DNA of 64,000 nt from Bernardetia sp042180575 (GTDB lineage: Bacteria > Bacteroidota > Bacteroidia > Cytophagales > Bernardetiaceae): NCBI RefSeq assembly GCF_042180575.1, contig NZ_CP170094.1, positions 2,356,001-2,420,000 on the forward strand, written 5' to 3'. Positions 42,665-52,252 of the stretch are shown here, in pieces. How positions within the stretch are numbered: position 1 is the first letter of the stretch; every line of letters begins with the position of its first letter. The notes under the pieces were generated by a model. It searched no databases. It saw nothing but the letters and a program-made list of their open reading frames with translations, and had not been told where the DNA came from. Position numbers and translations under genes: made by a program.

Positions 42665-43278
42665 GGAATAAATTAAATAAAGGTAAGAAATATCTAAACC
42701 TCAAAATTACAAAATTAAATGAGTTTAATGGAACAGTCATTTTAAAATTTTGTGGCTCAAAGTAATTAATCTAAACAGCTAAATTGAATAATTTCTACAT
42801 TTTACTTAATTATTTTCAAGATAAAATCTAAAAGCATTACTATTAGCACTCTATTTTAAATTCATTATAAATTAGCTATACAAATTGATAATTTATTAGC
42901 ATTTATTTTGGATTATTAAGAGATATGATATACTTTTATGGCAAGATAGAAAACTGCATTTGAGGTCTTATACATTTTTTTATTTGGTTTATTTATTTAA
43001 CAACCATCTAATTATTTTGCAAAAAACTCAAAAAAAACTATTTTAAATAATAATAAGCTATTTAATCACTTATTATTTTAATAGTAATGCTTTTTATTTT
43101 TTCCTTAAAATTTATAAGGAAACATCAGAATTTGTCAAAACTTGGTTTAACGTTTATTTAGAAAAATTGTTTTAATGTAACATTCTCGTTATATTGCCTT
43201 AACAATTTTGCTATAAAGCAACCTTCCGAAAATTTAATTCTGATTAATTGTTTATTTAAACTAACATTAACTAATCTC
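42665..43278. promoter_or_regulatory. 614-base gap upstream of susC with a distant inverted repeat pair
   Basis: No gene is seen. AAAAGCATTACTATTA at 42830-42845 has a perfect inverse copy at 43079-43094, enclosing about 233 bases. A small hairpin, CCTTA/TAAGG, lies at 43103-43119. A tentative promoter (TTG at about 43168, TATATTGC near 43191) lies between the right arm and susC. The inverted pair is the kind of arrangement that borders invertible promoter segments in Bacteroidota, but no recombinase is adjacent. Confidence 0.5.
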
Positions 43279-46200
43279 ATGAAGAGAAAATTATTACTAA
43301 GTACGCTAATGAGTCTTATGCTGATCGGTTCAGCTTGGGCACAGCGAACAATTACTGGTACAGTAATAGACGAAGCTCAAGGTGGTTTACCTGGCGCAAC
43401 TGTACAGGTAAAAGGAACGAACACAGGTACAACAACTGATTTAGAGGGTAAATACTCTATTACTGTACCTGAAGGAAATGATGTACTTGTCTTTCGTTTT
43501 GTAGGTTATGCCTCACAAGAAGTAACGATAGATAACCGTACAACAATTGATGTAACTCTAGCTGAATCTTCTGAACTTACAGAAGTAGTAGTTACTGCAT
43601 TTGGTGTTTCTAGAGAAAAACAATCTTTAGGTTATGCAACACAAGAAATAAAAGGAGATAACTTAGTTCAAGCTAGAGAAATGAACGTAGTTAACTCTTT
43701 AAATGGTAAAATTGCTGGTGTTCAAATCACAGGCTCTAACTCTATTGGAGGTTCTTCTCGTGTTGTTATTAGAGGCAATAGCTCTATTACAGGCAACAAT
43801 CAACCTTTATTTGTTGTAGATGGTGTTCCTATTGACAACTCTAACTTTGCTACTGATGAAGGTACTGCAAGTGCTGGAAGCCAAGCAAGTGGTGGTGGAG
43901 GTATTGACTACGGTAACTCTGCTCAAGACATCAATCCAAATGACATTGAGTCTGTAAACGTATTGAAAGGTGCTGTTGCAAGTGCTTTATACGGTTCTCG
44001 TGGTCAAAATGGTGTAATTCTTATTACAACAAAAAAAGGAGCAAAACGCAAAGGTGTAGGAGTTACTTTTAACACAGGTGTTCAGTTTCAAGATGTATAT
44101 GTATTACCTAACTATCAAAATAAGTATGGTGCTGCTGGTCTGAGAGACTCAGATGGAAATCTTGTAACAGATGATAGTGGAAATGCTATTCTTAATTATG
44201 GACTTGATGGTAGCTGGGGACTTCCTTTAGATGGCTCTATTACAGCTCGTCACTGGGATAGTTTCAATCCAGAAGATACAGAAAACTTTGGAAAAGCTCG
44301 TCCTTTGGTAGCAAGTCCTGATAACTTAAAAAACTTCTTTGAAAGAGGAACAATGTTTAGCAACAGTTTAGCTCTTGCAGGAGGTAATGAAAAAGCTACT
44401 TTTAGATTATCTTATACAAATGTTGATCAGCAAGGTACTTTCCCAGGTTCAGAAATTAAGCGTAATACACTTAGTTTTAATGGATCATCACAACTTTCTG
44501 ACAAACTTAGTACAACAATAGGAATCAACTATGTGAATCAAAGAGGCAAAGGTCGTCCTCAAACAGGATATGGTGTAGGTATAATGTCTATGTTTAACCA
44601 ATGGTATCAACGTCAATTAGATTCAGATCGTTTACGTAATAATTATATTGCTAGTGATGGTTCTCAAATCACTTGGAACAGAACAAGTGCAGAAGATGCT
44701 TCTCCTAACTATTTTGATAATCCTTACTGGACAGTTTATGAAAACTATTCAGAAGATCAAAGAGATAGAATTTATGGTAATGCAGCAGTTACTTATCAGA
44801 TCTTACCTTGGTTAAGTGCTACTGGGCGTGCTTTGGTTGATACTTATACAGACCGTAGAGCAGAAAGACAAGCAATTGGTTCTGTAGAAATACCTTATTA
44901 TAAAGAAGATGTACGTACTGTAACAGATAATAACTATGACTTTATCTTGAATGCTAATCGTAATCTTACAGAAGATTTAAGTTTAGTTGCTATGGTAGGT
45001 GCTAATAGTCGTGTGAGAAATTACAAACGTAATTTTGCAGGTACACAAGATGGCTTGAATGTTCCTAATTACTTTAATGTTGGAAACTCTGCTGGTACTC
45101 CAGAAATATTTGATGATGGTAGCAGAAAAATAGTAAACTCTTTATTTGCTAGTGCTTCATTTGGTTACCAATCTACTTTCTATATAGATGTTACAGGTAG
45201 AAATGACTGGTCTTCTACACTTCCAGATGGTAATAATTCTTATTTCTATCCTTCTGTTACAGGTAGCTTTATTTTCTCTGAGAAATTAAAGACAGATTGG
45301 CTTTCTTTTGGTAAGTTACGTGCAGGATACGGACAGGTAGGTAATGATACAGATCCTTATCGTATCTTAACTACTTATGAAGTAAATCAAAACTTTGGTA
45401 GCAATGGAAATATGACTGTTCCTGATGAGAGAAACAATCCTAACTTACGTCCAGAAAGAACTGATGCTTGGGAAATTGGAGCAACAGTAAACCTTTTCAG
45501 AAATAGAGTTGGTCTTGATGTAACATATTACAACTCTGTAACAAAAGATCAAATTTTTGGTGTTCCTGTTTCTCCAACTACAGGTTATACAAGAACTGTT
45601 GTTAATGCTGGTTCAGTAGCTAATAAAGGTATAGAAGCTATGTTGAACTTAAAAGTGTTAAACACAAATGGATTTACTTGGGATGCAACACTTAACTGGG
45701 CTAGAAATAGAAATGAAGTTGTTGAACTTGCTGAAGGTGTAACTACACTTCGTTTGGCTTCACTATTTGGTGTTTTCTTAGAAGCTCGTGAAGGAGAAGC
45801 ATATGGAGTATTTGTAGGTCCTACCCTTGCTACACATACTGATGGGAGTTATATTGTAGATACAAATGGTCGTTATGTACAAGAACCTACATCTGGAGTT
45901 GGTCCTTCAATTATGGCTGACTGGACAGGTGGTATCAACAATACATTTGCATACAAAAACTTTAGACTTAGTGTTTTAGTTGATGGACAAATGGGTGGTA
46001 GTGTATATTCAGTTACTAACATGTTTGGTCATTATAGTGGTGTATTGGAAGAAACTGCCGAAGGTTCTATGCGTGAAGACGGTGTAGTAATTGATGCTGT
46101 AGTACAAACAGGAGTAAACGAAGATGGATACCCTATCTCTGATGGTACTGCAAACACAACAGTGATTGATGCTCAACGTTGGGGTACAGATTACTATAGT

Positions 46201-46473
46201 CGTGGTCGTGCTTCTCTAAATGTTTTTGATGCAAGTTATATCAAACTTCGTGAGATTCAGTTTGGTTATACACTTCCTACTTCATTTATTAGTAAGACTC
46301 CATTCCAAAGAGCTTCTTTATCTTTTGTAGCTAGAAATGTAGCTATTCTATTCCGTAACGCTCCTCATATTGACCCTCAAGATGGTGTAAGTTCTCGTAA
46401 CGTTCAAGGTTTTGAAGGTGGTGGATTACCAGGCGAACGTAGCTGGGGATTCAACTTGAACCTTTCTTTCTAA
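43279..46473 (+). CDS. SusC/RagA-family TonB-linked outer membrane transporter
   Basis: 1064 residues. Signal peptide cleaved after AWAQ; a carboxypeptidase-regulatory-like domain (about 23-95: TITGTVIDEAQGGLPGATV), a TonB-box-like ELTEVVVTAFG and the plug domain (about 105-260, with the SALYGSRGQNGVILITTKKG signature) are followed by a barrel ending WGFNLNLSF. It forms the transport unit with the SusD-like lipoprotein 36 bases downstream. The substrate is unknown: no glycoside hydrolase, sulfatase or peptidase gene follows. Confidence 0.95.
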   Translation: MKRKLLLSTLMSLMLIGSAWAQRTITGTVIDEAQGGLPGATVQVKGTNTGTTTDLEGKYSITVPEGNDVLVFRFVGYASQEVTIDNRTTIDVTLAESSELTEVVVTAFGVSREKQSLGYATQEIKGDNLVQAREMNVVNSLNGKIAGVQITGSNSIGGSSRVVIRGNSSITGNNQPLFVVDGVPIDNSNFATDEGTASAGSQASGGGGIDYGNSAQDINPNDIESVNVLKGAVASALYGSRGQNGVILITTKKGAKRKGVGVTFNTGVQFQDVYVLPNYQNKYGAAGLRDSDGNLVTDDSGNAILNYGLDGSWGLPLDGSITARHWDSFNPEDTENFGKARPLVASPDNLKNFFERGTMFSNSLALAGGNEKATFRLSYTNVDQQGTFPGSEIKRNTLSFNGSSQLSDKLSTTIGINYVNQRGKGRPQTGYGVGIMSMFNQWYQRQLDSDRLRNNYIASDGSQITWNRTSAEDASPNYFDNPYWTVYENYSEDQRDRIYGNAAVTYQILPWLSATGRALVDTYTDRRAERQAIGSVEIPYYKEDVRTVTDNNYDFILNANRNLTEDLSLVAMVGANSRVRNYKRNFAGTQDGLNVPNYFNVGNSAGTPEIFDDGSRKIVNSLFASASFGYQSTFYIDVTGRNDWSSTLPDGNNSYFYPSVTGSFIFSEKLKTDWLSFGKLRAGYGQVGNDTDPYRILTTYEVNQNFGSNGNMTVPDERNNPNLRPERTDAWEIGATVNLFRNRVGLDVTYYNSVTKDQIFGVPVSPTTGYTRTVVNAGSVANKGIEAMLNLKVLNTNGFTWDATLNWARNRNEVVELAEGVTTLRLASLFGVFLEAREGEAYGVFVGPTLATHTDGSYIVDTNGRYVQEPTSGVGPSIMADWTGGINNTFAYKNFRLSVLVDGQMGGSVYSVTNMFGHYSGVLEETAEGSMREDGVVIDAVVQTGVNEDGYPISDGTANTTVIDAQRWGTDYYSRGRASLNVFDASYIKLREIQFGYTLPTSFISKTPFQRASLSFVARNVAILFRNAPHIDPQDGVSSRNVQGFEGGGLPGERSWGFNLNLSF

Positions 46474-46509
46474 ACCATTTTTGTTAAAACTATAAAATTC
46501 GTATTTAAA

Positions 46510-48024
46510 ATGATAAACATAATAAAAAAATATAAGCATACTCTAGTAGCAGCATCTTTAGCTACTTTTATGTTTGGTTGTAATCCACCAGACGATGTAA
46601 ATATAGATCCTGATGAGCCTAGTACAGCGTTTCCTTCTTTTTTGCTTACATCAGCACAAAAAGAATTAACAGATAATATTTGGGACGAATGGGCAAATGG
46701 TAGAAGAGGAATGCAACTTTCTCAATTTTGGTCTTCTAATCAATATTCTAATGAGAGTCGTTATGCCTTTCGTGAAGCAGTTAGTAATAACCTGTGGTCT
46801 TTTTACTATGCAGATGTTATAGCTGACTTGAACGAAATTATTCGTTTGAATACAGAAAACCCTGATGCTTATGTAGGATTTGGAGCAACAGAAAACCAAA
46901 TTGCAGTAGCTAAGATTACACGTGCTTATATGTATCAAATCATTACTGATACTTGGGGAGCAATTCCTTACTCTCAAGCAGGTAATCCTGATGAATTTTT
47001 GTATCCAAAATATGACTCACAAGAAGAAGTATATAACGGAATTATCAATGACTTAAATGATGCTATTTCTTCTATTAATACAGGAGGAACTAGAGTATTA
47101 GGTGATGTTATATATAATGGAGATATGAGCAAATGGCTTTTGTTTGCTAACTCTTTGAAGCTAAAGGTAGGAATGAGAATTGCTGATGTAGCTCCAACAC
47201 TTGCTCAACAAACTGTTTCATCAGCTGTTTCTGCAGGAGTTTTTCAAAGCAATAATGATAATGCACTATTTAGCTATCTTTCTGCTGCTCCAAATAACAA
47301 CCCTTTAAATGAGGATCGTAAGACTCGTGGAGACTTCGCTATGAGCAATATATTTGTAGAACAGTTATTAGATTTAAATGATCCAAGACTGCCTCTTTAT
47401 GCTGCTCCTACATTATCTAGTGATCCTAGTGACCCTCTAAATGTAAAATATGTAGGAGAAGTTTATGGACTATCAGAAAGTGATGCAGCAAATACTGCTG
47501 ATCAAGATATTTCTCAACCATCTGCTCAAGTTTTACAAGCTACTGCTCCAGGAATACTTATGACTTATTCAGAAGTACAATTCTTGTTAGCAGAAGGGGT
47601 AGCAAGAGGTTTTATTTCTTCTGGTTCGGCTGCAGAATACTATAATGCAGGTATTACAGCTTCTATGAACTATTGGAGCAGTGGAAGTCTATCTGACCAA
47701 GATATAACTTCTTATATTGCTCAACCGACTGTAAACTATGCTGCACTGAAAGCTAGTGGGCAAGAGTGGAACGTAATTATAGGAAAACAAAAATGGATAT
47801 CTCTTTATATGCAAGGTCTTGAGGCGTGGACAGAATATCGTCGTCTTGATTTTGGTATCCTTCAATCACCAGCAGATGGTGCTTTAGAAGGAGATGGAAA
47901 TGTTCCAAATCGCATCATTTATCCTATCAATGAGCAGTCTTCAAATGGCGAAAATTATAAAGCAGCTGTATCTTCACAAGGAGCAGATGCCTTAACTACA
48001 AAATTATGGTGGGACGTTAATTAA
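46510..48024 (+). CDS. SusD/RagB-family surface lipoprotein
   Basis: 504 residues. The lipobox FMFGC (Cys near 23) is followed by an acidic segment (PPDDVNIDPDEP) that resembles a surface-export signal for lipoproteins. The body is the SusD-like helical fold, with TPR-like repeats and the RAYMYQIITDTWGAIPYSQA block; the C-terminal part has the WISLYMQGLEAWTEYRRLDFG and NRIIYPINE motifs. It caps the SusC barrel and binds substrate. It is co-transcribed with susC and ends at a terminator. Confidence 0.93.
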   Translation: MINIIKKYKHTLVAASLATFMFGCNPPDDVNIDPDEPSTAFPSFLLTSAQKELTDNIWDEWANGRRGMQLSQFWSSNQYSNESRYAFREAVSNNLWSFYYADVIADLNEIIRLNTENPDAYVGFGATENQIAVAKITRAYMYQIITDTWGAIPYSQAGNPDEFLYPKYDSQEEVYNGIINDLNDAISSINTGGTRVLGDVIYNGDMSKWLLFANSLKLKVGMRIADVAPTLAQQTVSSAVSAGVFQSNNDNALFSYLSAAPNNNPLNEDRKTRGDFAMSNIFVEQLLDLNDPRLPLYAAPTLSSDPSDPLNVKYVGEVYGLSESDAANTADQDISQPSAQVLQATAPGILMTYSEVQFLLAEGVARGFISSGSAAEYYNAGITASMNYWSSGSLSDQDITSYIAQPTVNYAALKASGQEWNVIIGKQKWISLYMQGLEAWTEYRRLDFGILQSPADGALEGDGNVPNRIIYPINEQSSNGENYKAAVSSQGADALTTKLWWDVN

Positions 48025-48043
48025 TTCCTCTCCATAATTATAT

Positions 48044-48076
48044 AAAAAGCCTAGATACTTGTTATCTAGGCTTTTT
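48044..48076 (+). terminator. intrinsic terminator after the susCD operon
   Basis: AAAAAGCCTAGATA (48044-48057) pairs with TATCTAGGCTTTTT (48063-48076), followed by T. Confidence 0.9.
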
Positions 48077-48195
48077 TATTAAAATTAAGTTTTAAGTTAC
48101 AAAGTCAATCTAATAATACCAGCCTAGTTAAAATTAGCTCCAAAAAAAATACTTTTGGATTTATAATAAATTAGCATTCATTTTTTTAAAATAAA

Positions 48196-48226
48196 TTTGT
48201 TAATTCAAAAATAAATTGTAATTTTG
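48196..48226 (+). promoter_or_regulatory. Bacteroidota-type promoter of tRNA-Trp
   Basis: TTTG at 48196-48199, a 19-base spacer and TAATTTTG at 48219-48226 match the -33/-7 consensus well. Transcription would start near 48232, about 20 bases before the tRNA. Confidence 0.7.
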
Positions 48227-48251
48227 CACTTCATTAAAGATAACTAAAACA

Positions 48252-48326
48252 CACGAGTGTAGCTCAGTTGGTAGAGCAGCGGTCTCCAAAACCGCAGGCC
48301 GCGGGTTCGAGCCCCTCCGCTCGTGC
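48252..48326 (+). tRNA. tRNA-Trp (anticodon CCA)
   Basis: The acceptor stem CACGAGT pairs with GCTCGTG. The D-arm is GCTCAGTTGGTAGAGC, the anticodon arm GCGGT-CTCCAAA-ACCGC with anticodon CCA, and the T-arm CGGGTTCGAGCCCC. A CCA tail is not encoded. Its position upstream of secE-nusG is the usual one in bacteria, though the customary tuf gene is not in front of it. Confidence 0.95.
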
Positions 48327-48388
48327 AATAATAATATGTAATCTGATTTAGGCTAAATTAATTAATTTTTTCTAAATACTTACAAAAT

Positions 48389-48445
48389 AGTGAGTTTGAT
48401 AGCACATTCTTAATGAATGTAAAATCTATCAAACTCACTTTTTTT
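48389..48445 (+). terminator. strong terminator between tRNA-Trp and secE
   Basis: AGTGAGTTTGATAG (48389-48402) pairs perfectly with CTATCAAACTCACT (48426-48439), followed by a T-run. An inner stem, ACATTC/GAATGT, extends the structure. It uncouples the tRNA from secE. Confidence 0.9.
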
Positions 48446-48487
48446 AGAGTTTTTTTTACTCTAACAAAAAAACAAGTTCAAAGACAC

Positions 48488-48520
48488 AGTCTAAAAAATA
48501 GCTTTAAAAAGCTAAAGACT
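48488..48520 (+). repeat. hairpin in the secE leader
   Basis: AGTCT/AGACT (48488-48492, 48516-48520) flank an inner TAGCTTT/AAAGCTA stem (48499-48505, 48508-48514). It lies 31 bases before the secE start and may be a leader structure. Confidence 0.4.
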
Positions 48521-48551
48521 AAACTTACCGATAAGACAAATTATACTCAGT

Positions 48552-48743
48552 ATGAAAAAAGTAATAGAATTTTTGCAAGAATCTCGTGATGAGATGACCG
48601 AACATGTAACTTGGTCTTCATTTAAAAGTCTTCAACAGACTTCTGTAGTCGTACTTGTTGCATCGCTTATCTTTGCACTTATCGTTTTTGCAATGGATCA
48701 AGCCTTCCAATTTGGTTTAGGCGAGGTTTATAAGTCATTCTAA
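48552..48743 (+). CDS. secE: preprotein translocase subunit SecE
   Basis: 63 residues, the short single-helix form. The amphipathic N-terminal part (FLQESRDEMTEHVTWSSFK) contains the conserved E-VTW motif, followed by one transmembrane helix (about 30-52). It stabilises SecY in the inner membrane. nusG follows after 61 bases, the standard gene order. Confidence 0.93.
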   Translation: MKKVIEFLQESRDEMTEHVTWSSFKSLQQTSVVVLVASLIFALIVFAMDQAFQFGLGEVYKSF

Positions 48744-48804
48744 GTAAATAGGAATTACACTAAAAAAAATTACCAACAACTTACAACTCACTCCTAACAA
48801 AATT

Positions 48805-49386
48805 ATGGGCGAACTCAAATGGTACATTTTGCGTGTTGTTTCTGGAAAAGAACGCAGCGTGAAAGAATATCTTGAAAAAGATATAGTTATCAATAATCTA
48901 CAAGAATATTTTGGTCAAATTATCAACCCTACTGAAAAGGTATTCCAAATTCGTAAATCGAAAGATGGAAAAACCAAAAAAGTAGCTGTTGAACGTAATT
49001 ATTTACCTGGTTATGTCCTCGTACATGTAGATTTAGATTCGCCAAATAGTGGAGAACTTATCCACCAACTTATCAATCTTCCAAGTGTGATTGGATTTTT
49101 AAGAGTAGATGGACAACCTCTAACAGATAAGCCCCTTCCGATGAGAGATTCCGAAGTAGCTCGTATATTAGGAAAAGTAGAAGCTGCCGACCAAGATGAA
49201 GTCAGAGATGATACTCAGTTTATGGTAGGAGAGTCTATTAAGGTAATGGAAGGTCCTTTTGCTGGTTTTAGTGGTACTATCGAAGAAAACCAAGAAGATA
49301 AAAAGAAACTTAGCGTAATTGTTAAGATTTTTGGTAGAAGTACACCAGTAGAACTGAATTATTCTCAAGTACAAAAAGAAGAGTAA
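48805..49386 (+). CDS. nusG: transcription factor NusG
   Basis: 193 residues. The NGN domain has the opening KWYILRVVSGKERSVKEYL and the conserved RNYLPGYVLVHVD block; the C-terminal KOW domain is MVGESIKVMEGPFAGFSGTIEE. It binds RNA polymerase to reduce pausing and couples it to the ribosome. It lies in the secE-nusG-rplK order, with a 312-base gap before rplK. Confidence 0.97.
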   Translation: MGELKWYILRVVSGKERSVKEYLEKDIVINNLQEYFGQIINPTEKVFQIRKSKDGKTKKVAVERNYLPGYVLVHVDLDSPNSGELIHQLINLPSVIGFLRVDGQPLTDKPLPMRDSEVARILGKVEAADQDEVRDDTQFMVGESIKVMEGPFAGFSGTIEENQEDKKKLSVIVKIFGRSTPVELNYSQVQKEE

Positions 49387-49698
49387 TATCATCTACTAGT
49401 CAGATTAGAAGAAAATAATTTTGAAAGATTGGAAAGTAAACTTTCAAAAATGAAAATATAAATCTATAAACTAAGAGCTACAACTTGCTTATAGGTTTGT
49501 CTCCAAAAAATTTAGTAGTTAAAATTATAGTTTTTAGATATGAAGCTTCCACGATTATCTCCCAAACTTTTAACAAACTAAATTATCAGTATTGTAGCAT
49601 TTGTTAGTAATCTGTAAAGTAGTTACTTGAAGTTATTTAAGATGGCTAGTTTATTTTAAATAATTCAATAATTACATCACAACAACCGTTTCACAATC
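49387..49698 (+). other. 312-base gap between nusG and rplK
   Basis: No gene is seen. The sequence is AT-rich, with a short hairpin (GGAAAGT-AA-ACTTTCAA near 49430-49449). The promoter or leader for the rplK-rplA-rplJ transcript should lie here, but no box matches the consensus convincingly. Confidence 0.5.
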
Positions 49699-50148
49699 AT
49701 GGCAAAGGAAATAAGTGCTAAACTTAAAGTCATAGTAAAAGGTGGTCAAGCCAATCCAGCTCCTCCAGTAGGTCCTGCTCTTGGTGCAAAAGGTGTCAAT
49801 ATCATGGAATTTTGTAAGCGTTTTAACGCTCTTACTCAAGACCGTATGGGACAGACATTGCCAGTAGAGATTACAGTCTTTGGCGACCGTTCTTTTGACT
49901 TTATCATCAAAACTCCTCCTGCTGCGGCTCTCTTAATTGAGGCTTCAAAAGTGAAAAAAGGATCAGGCGTTCCAAATCGTGAAAAAGTAGGTAAAGTATC
50001 TTGGGATCAAATCCAAACTATTGCCGAAACGAAAATGCCAGACTTAAATGCCTTTACTGTACATTCTGCTATGAAAATGGTAGCTGGTACAGCTAGAAGT
50101 ATGGGTCTGAACGTTACTGGAAAAGCTCCTTGGGAAACTGCTGAATAA
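49699..50148 (+). CDS. rplK: 50S ribosomal protein L11
   Basis: 149 residues. The N-terminal domain carries the proline-rich loop ANPAPPVGPALGAKGVNIMEF, the thiostrepton-binding region; the C-terminal domain binds 23S rRNA in the GTPase centre. Length and sequence are normal. It opens the rplK-rplA-rplJ-rplL block. Confidence 0.98.
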   Translation: MAKEISAKLKVIVKGGQANPAPPVGPALGAKGVNIMEFCKRFNALTQDRMGQTLPVEITVFGDRSFDFIIKTPPAAALLIEASKVKKGSGVPNREKVGKVSWDQIQTIAETKMPDLNAFTVHSAMKMVAGTARSMGLNVTGKAPWETAE

Positions 50149-50247
50149 TTTTTTAAAATTACAAGTGGTAGAGGAAAAGAATATTTTTATTCACAAAATT
50201 AAACGTAGGAGATTAATTAAATTTGATCGTTTGACTACAAAAATGTT

Positions 50248-50946
50248 ATGGCAAAATTAACTAAAAAACGTAAGGAAGCCCTTGCAAAATACGATGCACA
50301 AGCAGAATATGTATTAGAAAAAGCAAGTGAACTTGTAAAAGAGATTAACTTAGCTAAATTTGATGCTTCTGTTGATATCGATGTGCGCTTGGGTGTAGAT
50401 CCACGTAAAGCAGACCAAATGGTTCGTGGTGTGGTTACTCTTCCTCACGGTACAGGTAAGCAGGTACGTGTACTTGCCCTTGTTACTCCAGACAAAGAAG
50501 CCGAAGCCAAAGAAGCTGGTGCTGACATGGTAGGTTTAGACGATTATATCGCTAAAATTGAAGGTGGCTGGACAGATATGGATGTTATTATTACAATGCC
50601 AACTGTAATGGCGAAAGTCGGTCGTTTGGGTAGAGTATTAGGACCTCGTGGTCTTATGCCAAATCCAAAAGCTGGTACTGTTACAATGGATGTAGCTAAA
50701 GCAGTTACAGACGTAAAGGCTGGTAAAATTGACTTCCGTGTTGATAAAACGGGTATTATTCATACAAGTATCGGAAAATCTTCTTTTACAGCACAGCAAA
50801 TCAAAGAAAATGCTACAGAACTTCTTTCTACGCTTATTCGTTTGAAACCTGCAACTGCAAAAGGTACTTATATGAAAAGTGTTCACCTTTCGACAACAAT
50901 GAGTCCATCTGTAAAGATTGACAAATCGTCTATCAAAGGTCTATAA
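50248..50946 (+). CDS. rplA: 50S ribosomal protein L1
   Basis: 232 residues. The conserved GRLGRVLGPRGLMPNPKAGT signature is complete near 127-146. It forms the L1 stalk of the ribosome and often represses its own operon by binding its message. It lies 99 bases after rplK and 29 before rplJ. Confidence 0.98.
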   Translation: MAKLTKKRKEALAKYDAQAEYVLEKASELVKEINLAKFDASVDIDVRLGVDPRKADQMVRGVVTLPHGTGKQVRVLALVTPDKEAEAKEAGADMVGLDDYIAKIEGGWTDMDVIITMPTVMAKVGRLGRVLGPRGLMPNPKAGTVTMDVAKAVTDVKAGKIDFRVDKTGIIHTSIGKSSFTAQQIKENATELLSTLIRLKPATAKGTYMKSVHLSTTMSPSVKIDKSSIKGL

Positions 50947-50975
50947 TTTATTCCACCACAAAACTCAATAATACT

Positions 50976-51512
50976 ATGAATCGTGATCAAAAAACACAAG
51001 TAGTTAAGGATTTGGTGGAGAAGTTTTCTAATTCAGCGAATTTCTATGTAACTGATTCTTCTGGAATGAGTGTTGCTCAAACAAATGCACTTCGTCGTGC
51101 GTGTTTTGAGAAAGGCATAGAATACCGTGTAGCTAAAAATACACTTATTCGTAAAGCATTAGAGCAAATTGAAGGAGACTTCGAACCATTAGTAGAAAAA
51201 GGAGCTTTGAAAGGCTTCTCTGCTATCATGTTCTCTCCTGAAACTGCAAAACTTCCAGCGCAAATCATTAAAGATTTTCGTAAAAAGAACAAATCAGAAA
51301 AACCTAAATTTAAAGCTGCATCAGTAGAAACAGCACTTTTCATTGGTGAAAACCAACTAGAAATGTTAAGTGAAATCAAATCTAAAGATGAAGTATTGGG
51401 CGAAGTTATTATGCTTCTTCAATCTCCTGCTCGTACAGTTACTGCTGCTATTCTTAGTGGTGGTGGTCGTATTGCAGCGATGGTTAAAGGAATTGCTGAA
51501 AAAGGCGAGTAA
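50976..51512 (+). CDS. rplJ: 50S ribosomal protein L10
   Basis: 178 residues. The N-terminal RNA-binding domain has LRRACFEKGIEYRVAKNTLIRKAL; the C-terminal helix that holds L7/L12 dimers (SPARTVTAAILSGG and onward) is shorter in Bacteroidota. It is the base of the stalk. An unusually long 305-base gap separates it from rplL. Confidence 0.97.
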   Translation: MNRDQKTQVVKDLVEKFSNSANFYVTDSSGMSVAQTNALRRACFEKGIEYRVAKNTLIRKALEQIEGDFEPLVEKGALKGFSAIMFSPETAKLPAQIIKDFRKKNKSEKPKFKAASVETALFIGENQLEMLSEIKSKDEVLGEVIMLLQSPARTVTAAILSGGGRIAAMVKGIAEKGE

Positions 51513-51817
51513 TAACCAACTGATTTGTAGAAATTTTACAACAAATCTCTATAAAAACGACACTATAATTTATAATCAAAGCGAGTAGTTGTATATTTTT
51601 TATACAAAATGGCAACTAAGGAAGAAACTACTTAAATGCTCTGATTATTTAATTCAAAATACTGCTTCCAAGTTGTATTTCTTTTTTAACCGAATAAAGC
51701 AAGTTTAAATTTCATTTCAAAATAGATTAAACCGATTTATTCAACCTTTTTATATTCATTAAGTCTTTATTTTTCTAAGACTTATTTATTTACGAACCTT
51801 ATTAAATAGTTAATATA
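51513..51817 (+). ncRNA. rplJ-rplL gap with nested inverted repeats (possible leader RNA)
   Basis: No gene is seen. A nested structure lies at 51574-51646. The outer stem AATCAAAGC (51574-51582) pairs with GCTCTGATT (51638-51646), with one mismatch. A middle stem AGTAGTT (51584-51590) pairs with AACTACT (51626-51632), and an innermost stem TTGTATA (51589-51595) with TATACAA (51601-51607). The middle and inner stems share two bases, so they may alternate. This is a plausible control element for rplL output. Confidence 0.5.
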
Positions 51818-52192
51818 ATGGCAGATTTGAAAGCAATCGCAGAACAACTTGTTGGTCTTACAGTAAAAGAAGCTAACGAGCTTGCAGACATTTTGAAAGA
51901 AGATTATAACATCGAACCTGCTGGTGGTGGTGCTGTAATGATGGCAGGTCCTGCTGCTGCTGCTGATGAAGCAGAAGAACAAACAGAATTCGACGTAGTA
52001 TTGAAAGCTGCTGGTGGATCTAAATTAGCAGTTGTAAAATTAGTTCGTGAGCTTACAGGTCTTGGCTTGAAAGAAGCGAAAGAATTAGTTGATACTGCTC
52101 CTAAAGCAATCAAAGAAGGCGCATCTAAAGCTGAAGCTGATGATATGGCTAAGAAACTTCAAGAAGCTGGTGCTGAAGTAGAAGTTAAGTAA
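51818..52192 (+). CDS. rplL: 50S ribosomal protein L7/L12
   Basis: 124 residues. The N-terminal dimerisation helix region (LKAIAEQLVGLTVKEANEL), the alanine-rich hinge (about 45-55) and the C-terminal domain with LTGLGLKEAKELVDTAPKAI are all normal. It recruits translation factors. It is the last gene of the block: rpoB does not follow and a terminator lies 60 bases downstream. Confidence 0.98.
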   Translation: MADLKAIAEQLVGLTVKEANELADILKEDYNIEPAGGGAVMMAGPAAAADEAEEQTEFDVVLKAAGGSKLAVVKLVRELTGLGLKEAKELVDTAPKAIKEGASKAEADDMAKKLQEAGAEVEVK

Positions 52193-52252
52193 TCTAACTC
52201 CTACATACTTTAGCTTAACAATATAGCTTTTTGTTTCTATTTTAGAAATACT

